64,000 nt of DNA. It comes from Cupriavidus neocaledonicus. GTDB lineage: Bacteria; Pseudomonadota; Gammaproteobacteria; Burkholderiales; Burkholderiaceae. The notes beneath the pieces are model-generated. The model searched no databases. It was not told the origin of the DNA and saw only the letters and a program-made list of their open reading frames with translations. Positions within the stretch are counted from its first letter, which is position 1. Each line of letters opens with the position of its first letter. The stretch spans positions 496,859 to 560,858 of the forward strand of contig NZ_AQUR01000107.1 of NCBI RefSeq assembly GCF_000372525.1. Direction: 5' to 3'. A program made the translations under genes and the position numbers. Below are positions 50,129 through 58,523 of this stretch, in pieces.

Positions 50129-53100
50129 ATGTTGCGTCAGGTGCTTGCGCGCATGCCGAGCCCGCTTGGACGCCTTGGGTCGCGTTCCATCACGGCGGGC
50201 ACGGTGCTTCTTGGGGCGCTGACGACGGCTGTCGTCTATGCGTTCTGCACCGACCTGCTGGAAAGGGATGTCCGGCTGCGCTTCGAGAACGATACCGGCG
50301 ACGTGGTCCAGCAGATCGATACGCGGATCCGGCTCTATACCGACGTGCTGGTCACGATGCAGGCGCTGTTCGGTGCCAGCGACCATGTCTCGCGCAGCGA
50401 GTTTCGCGACTTCGTCGTCGGCCTGAACCTGCCGCAGCGCTACCCCGGTTTCCAGACCCTGAACTACGCGCCCTATGTGCCGGCGCCAGAGATCGATGCG
50501 TTTGTCGACAGGCAACGCAATGATCCGATCCTGCGCGAAGCCGGCGTGACGTTCACCCTCCGGCCGCCGGGCCAGCGGCCGGGCTACTTCGTCCTGACCT
50601 ATGTCGAGCCGCTCGACACCAACCTGCCGTCGCTCGGTGTGGACATGGGTGCCGAACCACGCCGCCTGGCCGCGCTGGAGCGCGCCCGCGATACCGGGCA
50701 ATCGGTGAGCAGCGGCCGGCTGATCTTCAGCGATGCCAGGAATCCTCATGTGGGCATCGCGCTGCGGCTGCCGGTGTATCGCAGGGCGCTGAACCTGGAT
50801 TCCGTGGAGGCGCGCCGGGCCGCTTACGTCGGCTCGGTCGGCGCCGGCATCCGGGTGGCGGATCTGCTCAAGGACCTGGTCAGCAACCAGAACCTGCGCC
50901 CGATCCGGTTTCGCGTCCATGACGCCGGCGACGTCGCGGCGCCGGCCGATGCCCTGTCCGCCGGCAACCTCCTTTACGACAGCCGCACCGGGCTGGCGAC
51001 GCCGCGGCCGGGGCGTGCCACGGAAGGCCGCGCAGCGCCGCGCGCGGGCACGCCGGCGGACGCAGCGGCGGACACACCGGCGGCTTCGGCGGCCAGCCGG
51101 GACGACCTGACCAAGAGCGTGGAGCGCGACTTCGGCGGACGGCGCTGGATCATTGCCTTCGCCGCCGACTCGCGCGCGATCGGCGGTCCGCAACGCTATC
51201 TGCCGACGCTGGTGATCATTTCCGGGATGATCATCACCGTGCTGCTGGGCTGGCTGGCCTATGCCTTGTCCAGCTCGCGGGCACGCGCCGTTGCCGTCGC
51301 CGACCAGATGACGCACAGCCTGCGCGAGAGCCAGGCGGCGCTGGCCGAGGCGCAGCAGATTGCCCAGCTGGGCGACTGGCGCATCGACCTGGGCAAGGAT
51401 GTCGCTCACTTTTCACGGGAAATGGGTCGCCTGCTGGGCTGGCGCGGCCACCGGCCGAGCCCGGACACGCTGTTCCAGGCGATCGAGAGCAGCCATCGCG
51501 CCGTGCTGCGGGAACGGATGGAAAAAGCGGTGCGGGATCGCCAGCCGTTCGAGCTCGAGTGCCCTTACCGTTCGCAGCGCGGACGGCGCGGCTGGTTGCA
51601 TCTGATTTGCCACGCGCAGGGACCGGCGGGCAACAGTACCGCCTTGCGCGGCACCGCGCAGGATATCAGCCAGCGCAAGTCGGCCGAACAGGCCCGCGCG
51701 CAGGAGCACCAGATCGCCCTGCACCTGGCCACGGCCGACAGTGAAGCCGAAGTGCTGGAGGATATCGTCCACACCCTGCTGGAAGGCATGGAGTGGGAGG
51801 CCGGGGCATTCTGGCCGTCCGACGACGGCCATGGCAACAAGCTGCCGCAGGTACGCCTGAGCCGCGCCAAGGCACTCGAGTCCTGGCTCGCTGCGCGCCC
51901 TGCCCGGGCCGCGGGGGCCCCGGCCATCGCGGCGCCACAATGGTATGCGGGACTCCATGACGTAGCCAGGCATGCGCAGGCCGGCTGGCTCGCCAGTGGC
52001 GGCATCCGCACGGTATTCGCCTTTCCGCTGAGCCGGGGTCACGTGACCCTTGGCGTGGTCGAACTTTATTCCCGCACCCGGCGCGCCGCCGATGTCCATG
52101 CCCTGGCGATGGCCGGCGGCATTGCCAGCCAGACCGGGCATTTCCTGCTGCGGCGGCAGGCCGAGGAAAACCTGCGTTTCATCGCCAACCACGATTCCCT
52201 GACCGGTCTGCCCAACCGGCTGATGTTCAAGGCCGAGTTCGAAAAGGCCCTGGCGCGCGCGCGCGCCGGCGGGCAGGCACTGCATGTGATCTTCGTCGAC
52301 CTGGACGAATTCAAGGTCGTCAATGACACCATCGGCCACAACGCCGGCGATGCCGTGCTGCGCGAAATGGCCGAGCGGCTTCGCCAGGGCCTGCCCGAGG
52401 TGGAGCTGATCACGCGCTTCGGTGGTGACGAGTTTGTCGTGCTGCTCGACCCGAAGGGCGATCCGACCCTTCTTGGCCGGACCATCTCGCAACTGCAGGC
52501 CGTGCTCACGCCCGCCTTTGTCATCAACGAATCCGAGATGCGGATGACCGCCAGCATCGGCATCAGCTCGTTCCCCGAAGACGGCGACGACTGGCAAACC
52601 CTGCTCAAGCATGCCGACCTGGCCATGTACGGCGCCAAGCAGCTGGGCAAGAACGGCTACCAGTTCTATTGCCGCGGCATGAGCACCACACTGCAGCGGC
52701 GCATCGACATGGAGTCGCACCTGCACCGCGCGCTCGAGAACGACGAGTTCGTGCTCTATTACCAGCCGCGTATCGCGCTGGCATCGGGAACCTGCACCGC
52801 CGTCGAGGCACTGATCCGCTGGCACCACCCCGAGCTGGGGCTGGTCATGCCCGCCGACTTCATTCCCTTCGCCGAGCAAAGCGGCGCCATCGTCGAGATC
52901 GGCGCCTGGGCGCTGCGCGAGGCGTGCCGCCAGAATGCCAAATGGCTGGCCCAGGGCCTGCCGCCGGTGCGGGTCTCGGTCAATCTCTCCGCCCGGCAGT
53001 TCGCCGACAAAGCGCTCAGGCTGACCATCATCGATGCGCTGCGCCAGGCCCCCCTGCCCGGCAACCTGCTTGAGCTGGAACTGACCGAAAGCATGGTCAT

Positions 53101-53512
53101 GCGCGATGCCGAGCAGGCTTCGAACTGGTTGTCGCGCCTGAAGCGAACCGGCGTGCGCCTGGCCATCGACGACTTCGGTACCGGCTATTCATCGCTCGCC
53201 TACCTGAGCCGCTTCCCGATCGATACGGTCAAGATCGACCGCAGCTTTGTCCGCTATGTCCCCGAAAGCCGCAGCGACACGCAGATCACCAGCGCGGTGA
53301 TCGGCCTGGGCCACCGGCTCGGCCTCGAGGTCGTCGCCGAGGGCGTGGAGAACGAGGCCCAGCTTGAATTCCTGCGCCGCGAAGGCTGCGACGAGGTGCA
53401 GGGCTACTACTTCAGCCATCCGTTGCCGCCGGCGAAGATCACTGCCTTCCTCGCCAGCCGCATGGAGCATGGCCCCGATTTCGCACGGGGCCAGGAACCG
53501 ATGCGCGCCTGA
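50129..53512 (+). CDS. Membrane CHASE-PAS-GAF-GGDEF-EAL c-di-GMP protein
   Basis: An 1127-aa protein. It has an N-terminal membrane helix (about residues 18-42), a periplasmic CHASE domain (about 70-270) with an Ala/Pro-rich linker, and a second membrane helix (about 357-380, LVIISGMIITVLLGWLAYAL). Then come a PAS-like domain (about 405-515), a GAF-like domain (about 530-680), GGDEF with intact GGDEF at 765-769, and EAL with EAL at 893-895 and the DDFGTGYSSL loop. Both catalytic signatures look intact, so it may make and degrade c-di-GMP in response to an external signal. GGGGAG precedes the ATG. It is monocistronic. Confidence 0.88.
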   Translation: MLRQVLARMPSPLGRLGSRSITAGTVLLGALTTAVVYAFCTDLLERDVRLRFENDTGDVVQQIDTRIRLYTDVLVTMQALFGASDHVSRSEFRDFVVGLNLPQRYPGFQTLNYAPYVPAPEIDAFVDRQRNDPILREAGVTFTLRPPGQRPGYFVLTYVEPLDTNLPSLGVDMGAEPRRLAALERARDTGQSVSSGRLIFSDARNPHVGIALRLPVYRRALNLDSVEARRAAYVGSVGAGIRVADLLKDLVSNQNLRPIRFRVHDAGDVAAPADALSAGNLLYDSRTGLATPRPGRATEGRAAPRAGTPADAAADTPAASAASRDDLTKSVERDFGGRRWIIAFAADSRAIGGPQRYLPTLVIISGMIITVLLGWLAYALSSSRARAVAVADQMTHSLRESQAALAEAQQIAQLGDWRIDLGKDVAHFSREMGRLLGWRGHRPSPDTLFQAIESSHRAVLRERMEKAVRDRQPFELECPYRSQRGRRGWLHLICHAQGPAGNSTALRGTAQDISQRKSAEQARAQEHQIALHLATADSEAEVLEDIVHTLLEGMEWEAGAFWPSDDGHGNKLPQVRLSRAKALESWLAARPARAAGAPAIAAPQWYAGLHDVARHAQAGWLASGGIRTVFAFPLSRGHVTLGVVELYSRTRRAADVHALAMAGGIASQTGHFLLRRQAEENLRFIANHDSLTGLPNRLMFKAEFEKALARARAGGQALHVIFVDLDEFKVVNDTIGHNAGDAVLREMAERLRQGLPEVELITRFGGDEFVVLLDPKGDPTLLGRTISQLQAVLTPAFVINESEMRMTASIGISSFPEDGDDWQTLLKHADLAMYGAKQLGKNGYQFYCRGMSTTLQRRIDMESHLHRALENDEFVLYYQPRIALASGTCTAVEALIRWHHPELGLVMPADFIPFAEQSGAIVEIGAWALREACRQNAKWLAQGLPPVRVSVNLSARQFADKALRLTIIDALRQAPLPGNLLELELTESMVMRDAEQASNWLSRLKRTGVRLAIDDFGTGYSSLAYLSRFPIDTVKIDRSFVRYVPESRSDTQITSAVIGLGHRLGLEVVAEGVENEAQLEFLRREGCDEVQGYYFSHPLPPAKITAFLASRMEHGPDFARGQEPMRA

Positions 53513-53580
53513 CCGAAGCCAGGCGCGCCGTCGTGTGGTCGCATTGCAGGCAGTCCAACAAAAAGAGAGGAAACTGAATC

Positions 53581-54213
53581 ATGCATGAACGTACTGTGCA
53601 AGCCATGTGGCAAGACATCGATGCACTCGATTTCTCGAGGATGAAGGCCAAGCTGTTGCACCAGCAGCATCAGGACTGGACCCCGGCGTCCCTGGAGCAG
53701 GCCGAGGACGGCTACCGCCAGTTCCTGAAGCTGGCCGCGAAGTATCCGGAAACGCCCGCAGTGCCCAGCGAGCGGGTCGATGCCTTCTGGCACGCCCATA
53801 TCCTGGACACCCGGCGCTATGCCGACGACTGCGTGCGCATCTTCGGCCGTGTCCTGCATCACGATCCCTACGTTGGCATCGACGGCCCGGAAGACGAGGC
53901 GCGCCTGCTGGCAATGGCCGCCTCGAGCGATGCGCTCAACCTTCGCGAGTTCGGCAGCCCGCTTACCTCGGCGGCCTACTGCGCGCGCGCGGCAACGGAC
54001 AACGCCGCGTATTGCGCGCGCATGAGCGAAAAGAAGGACGCCGCTTATTGCGCCCGGCTGGCTGAAAGTACGGCTGCCGCCTACTGTGCCCGCGTGGCGA
54101 CGGACGCGGCCGCCTATTGCGCACGGGAAGCGGAAAGCGGGCTGGGACAAGTGCACCCGGTCACGACGAGGCCCGCCTATTGCGCGGTGACTTCGCCGCG
54201 GAGTGTTGCATGA
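53581..54213 (+). CDS. GRDP-like protein with C-terminal AAYCAR repeats
   Basis: A 210-aa two-part protein. Residues about 1-125 resemble the glycine-rich-domain-protein-like (GRDP/DUF1399-type) fold, with VDAFWHAHILDTRRYADDC (W70, H71, H73, D76, Y80). The tail carries the hexapeptide AAYCAR five times plus a PAYCAV, with Tyr at 133, 144, 156, 168, 179 and 200, that is every 11-12 residues and then 21. No other Cys-Tyr density like this exists in the window. The repeats could form an amphipathic helix with a Tyr-Cys stripe, a metal-binding tail or a modified peptide. There is no signal peptide. GAGAGGAA precedes the ATG, and a strong terminator follows. Confidence 0.8.
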   Translation: MHERTVQAMWQDIDALDFSRMKAKLLHQQHQDWTPASLEQAEDGYRQFLKLAAKYPETPAVPSERVDAFWHAHILDTRRYADDCVRIFGRVLHHDPYVGIDGPEDEARLLAMAASSDALNLREFGSPLTSAAYCARAATDNAAYCARMSEKKDAAYCARLAESTAAAYCARVATDAAAYCAREAESGLGQVHPVTTRPAYCAVTSPRSVA

Positions 54214-54312
54214 CTTCGGATCAAGAAGGCACCCATCGCGTTTAGCCCGGGTGCTGGCGACACTGGGTACAAACCTGCGGATCGCTCCCCGTTATCTGTC
54301 AGGTGCTTGTGA

Positions 54313-54339
54313 ATGCGCGGCTCTGCCGCGCATTTTTTT
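54313..54339 (+). terminator. Rho-independent terminator
   Basis: ATGCGCGGC and GCCGCGCAT form a perfect 9-bp stem with a TCT loop, followed directly by six to seven T residues. It ends the transcript of the AAYCAR-repeat gene, 100 bp after its stop, and may also serve the convergent cupin gene. Confidence 0.9.
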
Positions 54340-54359
54340 ATCAAAGACACTGAATTTTC

Positions 54360-54785
54360 TCAGACCCATTGGTCGTTCTGGACAGTGCGCTCGCTGGCCG
54401 CTCCGTCGCCCGTGTTGACGACGCCGCGCGGCTCGATCAGCAGAAGCTTGACTTCTGCGTTGGTACTGGGCTTATGCTCGACGCCCTTCGGCACTACCGC
54501 CATCTGCCCGGCTCTCAGCACGATCGTGCCGTCCCCGCAGGGGCCCGCGCGAACATCGATTCGCAACTCCCCCTCCAGGACGATGAATGTCTCGTCGGTG
54601 TCGGCATGCCGGTGCCATTCGAAATCGCCCTGCAACTTCACTACTTTGAACTGGTAGTCGTTCATCTCCGCGACGACGCGTGGTTGCCAGTAACCGTCGA
54701 TCTGCGCGATCTTGCCGAGCAGGTCGATGGTCCGACACTGGCCGCGGTGGGACGCGGCGATGGAAGAATTAGGTAATTGGGACAT
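54360..54785 (-). CDS. Cupin-domain protein
   Basis: A 141-aa single-domain cupin. Motif 1 is FEWHRHADTDETFIVLEGELRIDV (metal ligands His, His and Glu). Motif 2 is MAVVPKGVEHKPST with the last His. It is likely a small metal-binding protein with a mannose-6-phosphate-isomerase-like fold, of unknown substrate. GGAGAG precedes the ATG. It follows the AraC-type regulator gene by 76 bp on the same strand and may be co-transcribed with it. It converges with the AAYCAR-repeat gene. Confidence 0.82.
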   Translation of the reverse strand: MSQLPNSSIAASHRGQCRTIDLLGKIAQIDGYWQPRVVAEMNDYQFKVVKLQGDFEWHRHADTDETFIVLEGELRIDVRAGPCGDGTIVLRAGQMAVVPKGVEHKPSTNAEVKLLLIEPRGVVNTGDGAASERTVQNDQWV

Positions 54786-54861
54786 GGTTCTCTCCGTGCA
54801 AGGGTGACGGCTCGAGAATACCTACGCCTTTCGCGGTCGTATTGAACGATCGTGGGTGCTT

Positions 54862-55689
54862 TCAGTCTCGCCGGACGGCACGAGCGACCCGCAGCCAGCG
54901 CCCGGGAGTCAATCCGAAAGTCCTGGAGAAATGCCGGGTCATGTGGCTCTGGTCGGCGAAGCCCGCCGCCGCAGCCGCGTCAGCCAGGGACCTCCCTGCG
55001 AGCAGCATGTGACGTACCGCATCGAGGCGGCGCATCGTCAGGTAGCGATATGGGCTGGTGCCATAGAACATGCGGAAATCGTTGGACAGGCTCCAGCGAT
55101 CGCGGCCGGTCGCCGCTTCGAGCTCGTCGAGCGTGACCACACGCGTGCAATTCGCATGCAGAAACTCGCGTGCGCGCCGCGCCGCAAGGAAGTCACCCCT
55201 GGAATGTCGCGCGGGCGAACCGGCGACGGCGGCAAGCGCCCTGGCCAGATCGGTCAGCGCATCGCTCTGTTCGAGCGGCTCGAGCGGCAAGCTGACATGC
55301 TGCAGCAAGGTCGCGGTTGCCGCCGCAAGGCGCGGATCGGTCGTCACGCCGCCCTCGAGGAACGGCAGCGCGCGTCCGCCGAGTACATTCTGGATGAGCA
55401 CGGGCTCGACGTAGATCATCCGGTACCGGAATCCTTCGTCGGTGCCCGCCTGACCATCGTGCGGCTCATCCGGATGAAGCACGATGGTGTTGCCTGGCAG
55501 GCTGTTTCGCAGGTTGCGCCGGTAGCTAAAACTCTGAACGCCGGCGAGTGTGCGGCCAATGGCATAGGTGTCGTGGCGGTGCATGGCATACGCCTTGCCA
55601 TGGAACCACGCTTCAATACGCTCGAGGCCTGCGGTCGGCCTTGCGTGCCGCACCCAGTCGGGGCATGTGATGGGGGCTTGTTGCTTCAT
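54862..55689 (-). CDS. AraC-family transcriptional regulator
   Basis: A 275-aa regulator with an N-terminal cupin-like ligand domain (AWFHGKAYAMHRHDTYAIGRTLAGVQSFSYRRNLRNSLPGNTIVLHPDEPHDGQ) and a C-terminal double HTH (FLHANCTRVVTLDELEAATGRDRWSLSNDFRMFYGTSPYRYLTMRRLDAVRHMLLAGRSLADAAAAAGFADQSHMTRHFSRTFGLTPGRW). I chose MKQQAPITCPDW at 55689. Sixty upstream residues in frame are Cys/Arg-rich and unlike the family. It may control itself and the cupin gene. The inducer is unknown. Confidence 0.83.
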   Translation of the reverse strand: MKQQAPITCPDWVRHARPTAGLERIEAWFHGKAYAMHRHDTYAIGRTLAGVQSFSYRRNLRNSLPGNTIVLHPDEPHDGQAGTDEGFRYRMIYVEPVLIQNVLGGRALPFLEGGVTTDPRLAAATATLLQHVSLPLEPLEQSDALTDLARALAAVAGSPARHSRGDFLAARRAREFLHANCTRVVTLDELEAATGRDRWSLSNDFRMFYGTSPYRYLTMRRLDAVRHMLLAGRSLADAAAAAGFADQSHMTRHFSRTFGLTPGRWLRVARAVRRD

Positions 55690-56119
55690 GTGTATCTGCC
55701 CGTAGCGTTGAATCTCTGTCGCAAGAATTCTCAGTTGGCGTACGCAGCATATGTCTGCCCAGGATTTTCGCACGGAACGGCATATTCCAACGGGCTCGTA
55801 GAAATCAGGAGTCTGTTGAGTAAGCCGGTCCAGGAAGAACCTGCAACTGTGCTTGGCGTTGGGCCGCACCCGGACATGAAGCGTCGTTCGCCTTCAACGA
55901 CGCATGGACGTTCGTGCGTCCGCTTCGCTCAAGCAACAGACCCTTGATCGCAATCGCTTCTGTGGTCTCTGTCGCCTCTGTGGCACTTCGACACGCCTTC
56001 GTGCCGCGCCTCCGACATATATACAAAAAAAGTGTCAATGACTAACCAATAATATATTGGACGTGATCTAACTGCGGCCATATTCTCCAGCAGACCCAAC
56101 CACGGGCGTGGAATTGACC
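55690..56119. other. 430-bp intergenic region before the liv operon
   Basis: No convincing gene is visible. GC content falls sharply after about 56020. The region ends with the palindrome at 56046-56060. A short tandem of CTCTGT-containing 9-mers (about 55960-55985) is present. It probably holds the liv promoter, but no good -35/-10 pair was found. Confidence 0.6.
56046..56060. promoter_or_regulatory. Palindromic operator candidate before livG
   Basis: CCAATAATATATTGG is a near-perfect 15-bp palindrome followed by AC. The right arm ATATATTGGAC recurs at 62042-62052 in the LysR/GH88 divergent region, suggesting one regulator for both promoters. Confidence 0.5.
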
Positions 56120-56899
56120 ATGGCAAGCAATCTCATTCTTGAAACCGTCGGACTGAGGAAGGAGTTCAAGGGATTCGTCGCCGTAAACGACGTCAGTCTC
56201 AAGGTCAGGCGCGGGCACATCCACGCGCTGATTGGTCCGAACGGTGCAGGCAAGACCACCTGCTTCAACCTCCTTACCAAGTTCCTGGATCCCACGCGCG
56301 GCACCATACGGTTCAACGGTGCCGAGATCACCGGCGAGAAGCCGGCGCAGGTCGCACGCAGGGGCGTGGTGCGCTCCTTCCAGATCTCGGCGGTGTTTCC
56401 GCACCTGACCGTGCTCGAGAACGTACGTATCCCGCTGCAGCGCAGGCTCGGGATTTCCTTCCAGTTCTGGCGCTCGCCGAAAGTCCTCGCATCGCTCGAT
56501 GACCGGGCCATGGCATTGCTCGCCGACGTCGGACTGGAGGACTTCGCCGACATGACGACCGCCGAGATGCCGTACGGCCGCAAGCGCGCGCTGGAAATCG
56601 CCACCACGCTGGCCCTCGACCCCGAGCTGATGCTGCTCGACGAGCCCACGCAGGGCATGGGCCACGAAGACGTTGACCGCGTCATGCAGCTCATCAAGAA
56701 GGTCTCGGCCAACCGCAGCATCCTGATGGTGGAGCACAACATGAAAGTGGTGTCCGGCATCTGCGACGCCATCACGGTGCTGGCGCGCGGCAGCGTGCTG
56801 GCCGAGGGCACATACGCGGAAGTCTCCGCCAACCCGCAGGTCATCGAGGCCTATATGGGCAGCGCTGATGCCGCGCTCGCTGCGCCGGGAGGGCATTGA
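56120..56899 (+). CDS. livG: Branched-chain-type ABC transporter ATP-binding protein (LivG)
   Basis: A 259-aa ABC ATPase. Walker A GPNGAGKT, Q-loop in VVRSFQISAVFPHLTVLENVRIPL, signature region EMPYGRKRALEIATTLA, Walker B LMLLDEPTQGM and the switch His in MVEHNMKVV are all present. It is one of two ATPases of a HAAT-type importer encoded by five genes in a row. I prefer ATG 56120 over the GTG at 56108. No strong ribosome site is visible. The cargo is unknown; HAAT systems import amino acids, amides, aromatic acids and other carboxylates. Confidence 0.88.
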   Translation: MASNLILETVGLRKEFKGFVAVNDVSLKVRRGHIHALIGPNGAGKTTCFNLLTKFLDPTRGTIRFNGAEITGEKPAQVARRGVVRSFQISAVFPHLTVLENVRIPLQRRLGISFQFWRSPKVLASLDDRAMALLADVGLEDFADMTTAEMPYGRKRALEIATTLALDPELMLLDEPTQGMGHEDVDRVMQLIKKVSANRSILMVEHNMKVVSGICDAITVLARGSVLAEGTYAEVSANPQVIEAYMGSADAALAAPGGH

Positions 56900-56901
56900 T
56901 C

Positions 56902-57606
56902 ATGGCGACGGAATACCTGCGGGTCACCGACCTCCATGCCTTCTACGGCGAATCGCACATCCTGCACGGCATCGACTTGCTGGTGAACGAGGGAGAGTGC
57001 GTGACCCTGCTCGGCCGCAACGGTGCAGGCCGTACCACCACCCTGCGCGCCATCATGGGCCTGACGGGGCGTCGCGCCGGCTCGGTCATGATCGACGGCC
57101 GCGAGGCAATCGGCATGCCGGCCCATCGCATCGCGCGTCTCGGCGTCGGCTTTTGCCCGGAGGAGCGGGCGATTTATTCCAGCCTCTCGTGCGAGGAGAA
57201 CCTCCTGCTGCCGCCGCAGGTGGGTGGCGGCGGGATGAGCCTCGACGAGATCTACGCGATGTTCCCCAACCTCCACGAGCGGCGGCATAGCCAGGGCACA
57301 CGGCTCTCGGGCGGCGAGCAACAGATGCTGGCGATGGCGCGCATCCTGCGCACTGGGGCGCGGTTGCTGCTGCTGGACGAAATCTCCGAGGGACTGGCGC
57401 CGGTGATCGTGCAGAAGCTCGCCGAGGTCATCCGCGACCTCAAGGCGAAGGGCTACACGATCGTGCTGGTGGAGCAGAACTTCCGGTTCGCCGCGCCGCT
57501 GGCCGACCGCATGTACGTGGTGGAGCACGGCCAAATCGCCGCGCAGATCCACCAGCACGAGATTCACGAGAAGCAGCACCTGCTCCAGGAACTCCTGGGT
57601 GTCTGA
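56902..57606 (+). CDS. livF: Branched-chain-type ABC transporter ATP-binding protein (LivF), altered Walker A
   Basis: A 234-aa ABC ATPase with signature LSGGEQQMLAMARIL, Walker B LLLLDEISEGLAP and switch His region LVEQNFRFA. The Walker A reads GRNGAGRT: the invariant lysine is Arg (codon CGT, 57029-57031). LivF normally has GRNGAGKT. This should weaken or abolish ATP hydrolysis at this site, leaving LivG as the active half, unless it is a sequence error. It starts 2 bp after livG, with GGGAGGG upstream. Confidence 0.87.
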   Translation: MATEYLRVTDLHAFYGESHILHGIDLLVNEGECVTLLGRNGAGRTTTLRAIMGLTGRRAGSVMIDGREAIGMPAHRIARLGVGFCPEERAIYSSLSCEENLLLPPQVGGGGMSLDEIYAMFPNLHERRHSQGTRLSGGEQQMLAMARILRTGARLLLLDEISEGLAPVIVQKLAEVIRDLKAKGYTIVLVEQNFRFAAPLADRMYVVEHGQIAAQIHQHEIHEKQHLLQELLGV

Positions 57607-57627
57607 GACCGCTGCGGAGGAGACAAC

Positions 57628-58515
57628 ATGACAACGATTCTGGGAGTCCCGCTACAGGCGCTGTTGGGGCAACTCGTACTCGGGCTGGTAAACGGCTCGT
57701 TCTACGCGATTCTCAGCCTCGGACTTGCCGTGATCTTCGGCATGCTCAACATCATCAACTTTGCCCACGGCGCGATGTTCATGGTGGGCGCATTCGTCGC
57801 CTGGGCGGGCCTGGAGTATCTCGGCGTCAGCTACTGGTGGTCGCTGCTGGCGGCGCCGGTGCTGGTAGGGCTGATGGGTATCGCCATCGAGCGCGGCCTG
57901 CTGCGCTGGCTGTACAAGCTCGACCACCTGTACGGGCTGCTGCTGACCTTCGGGCTGGCGCTCATTATCGAAGGCCTGTTCCGCTTCCAGTTCGGCGTCT
58001 CGGGGCAGCCCTATTCGATTCCCGACGAGGTCGCCGGCGCCTTCAACCTCGGCTTCATGATCCTGCCGAAATACCGCGCGTGGGTCATCGGCGGCTCGCT
58101 CGCAGTGTGCCTGCTGACCTGGTTCACGATCGAGAAGACCCGCCTCGGCGCCTACCTGCGCGCCGCCACCGAGAACCCAAGCATTACCCAAGCCTTCGGC
58201 ATCAACGTGCCGGTGATGGTGATGATGACCTATGCCTTCGGCGTGGGCCTGGCCGGGCTGGCCGGCGTGCTGGCAGCACCGACGGGGCAATTAAGTCCGC
58301 TGATGGGGTCGAACCTGATCATCGTGGTGTTCGCGGTGGTGGTGATCGGCGGCATGGGTTCCATCCTTGGCGCGATCGTCGCCGGCCTGGGACTGGGCGT
58401 GATCGAAGGACTGACCAAGGTGTTTTATCCGGAGGCGTCGGCCACGGTGGTTTTCGTGATCATGGTCATCGTACTGATGGTTCGGCCGGCAGGCCTGTTT
58501 GGCAAGGAAACGTGA
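57628..58515 (+). CDS. livH: Branched-chain-type ABC transporter permease (LivH)
   Basis: A 295-aa inner-membrane permease with about eight hydrophobic segments: LVLGLVNGSFYAILSLGLAVIFGMLNIINFAHGAMFMVGAFVAW at the N terminus is the LivH hallmark. VIGGMGSILGAIVAGLGLGVIEG is the conserved late loop. CGGAGGAG precedes the ATG, 21 bp after livF. It forms the membrane channel with LivM. Confidence 0.9.
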   Translation: MTTILGVPLQALLGQLVLGLVNGSFYAILSLGLAVIFGMLNIINFAHGAMFMVGAFVAWAGLEYLGVSYWWSLLAAPVLVGLMGIAIERGLLRWLYKLDHLYGLLLTFGLALIIEGLFRFQFGVSGQPYSIPDEVAGAFNLGFMILPKYRAWVIGGSLAVCLLTWFTIEKTRLGAYLRAATENPSITQAFGINVPVMVMMTYAFGVGLAGLAGVLAAPTGQLSPLMGSNLIIVVFAVVVIGGMGSILGAIVAGLGLGVIEGLTKVFYPEASATVVFVIMVIVLMVRPAGLFGKET

Positions 58516-58523
58516 GGTCGAAT

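Noticed and set aside
56108..56119. GTG start for LivG four codons upstream
   Set aside because: No better ribosome site than for ATG 56120, and the extra residues are not family-like; kept only as an alternative.
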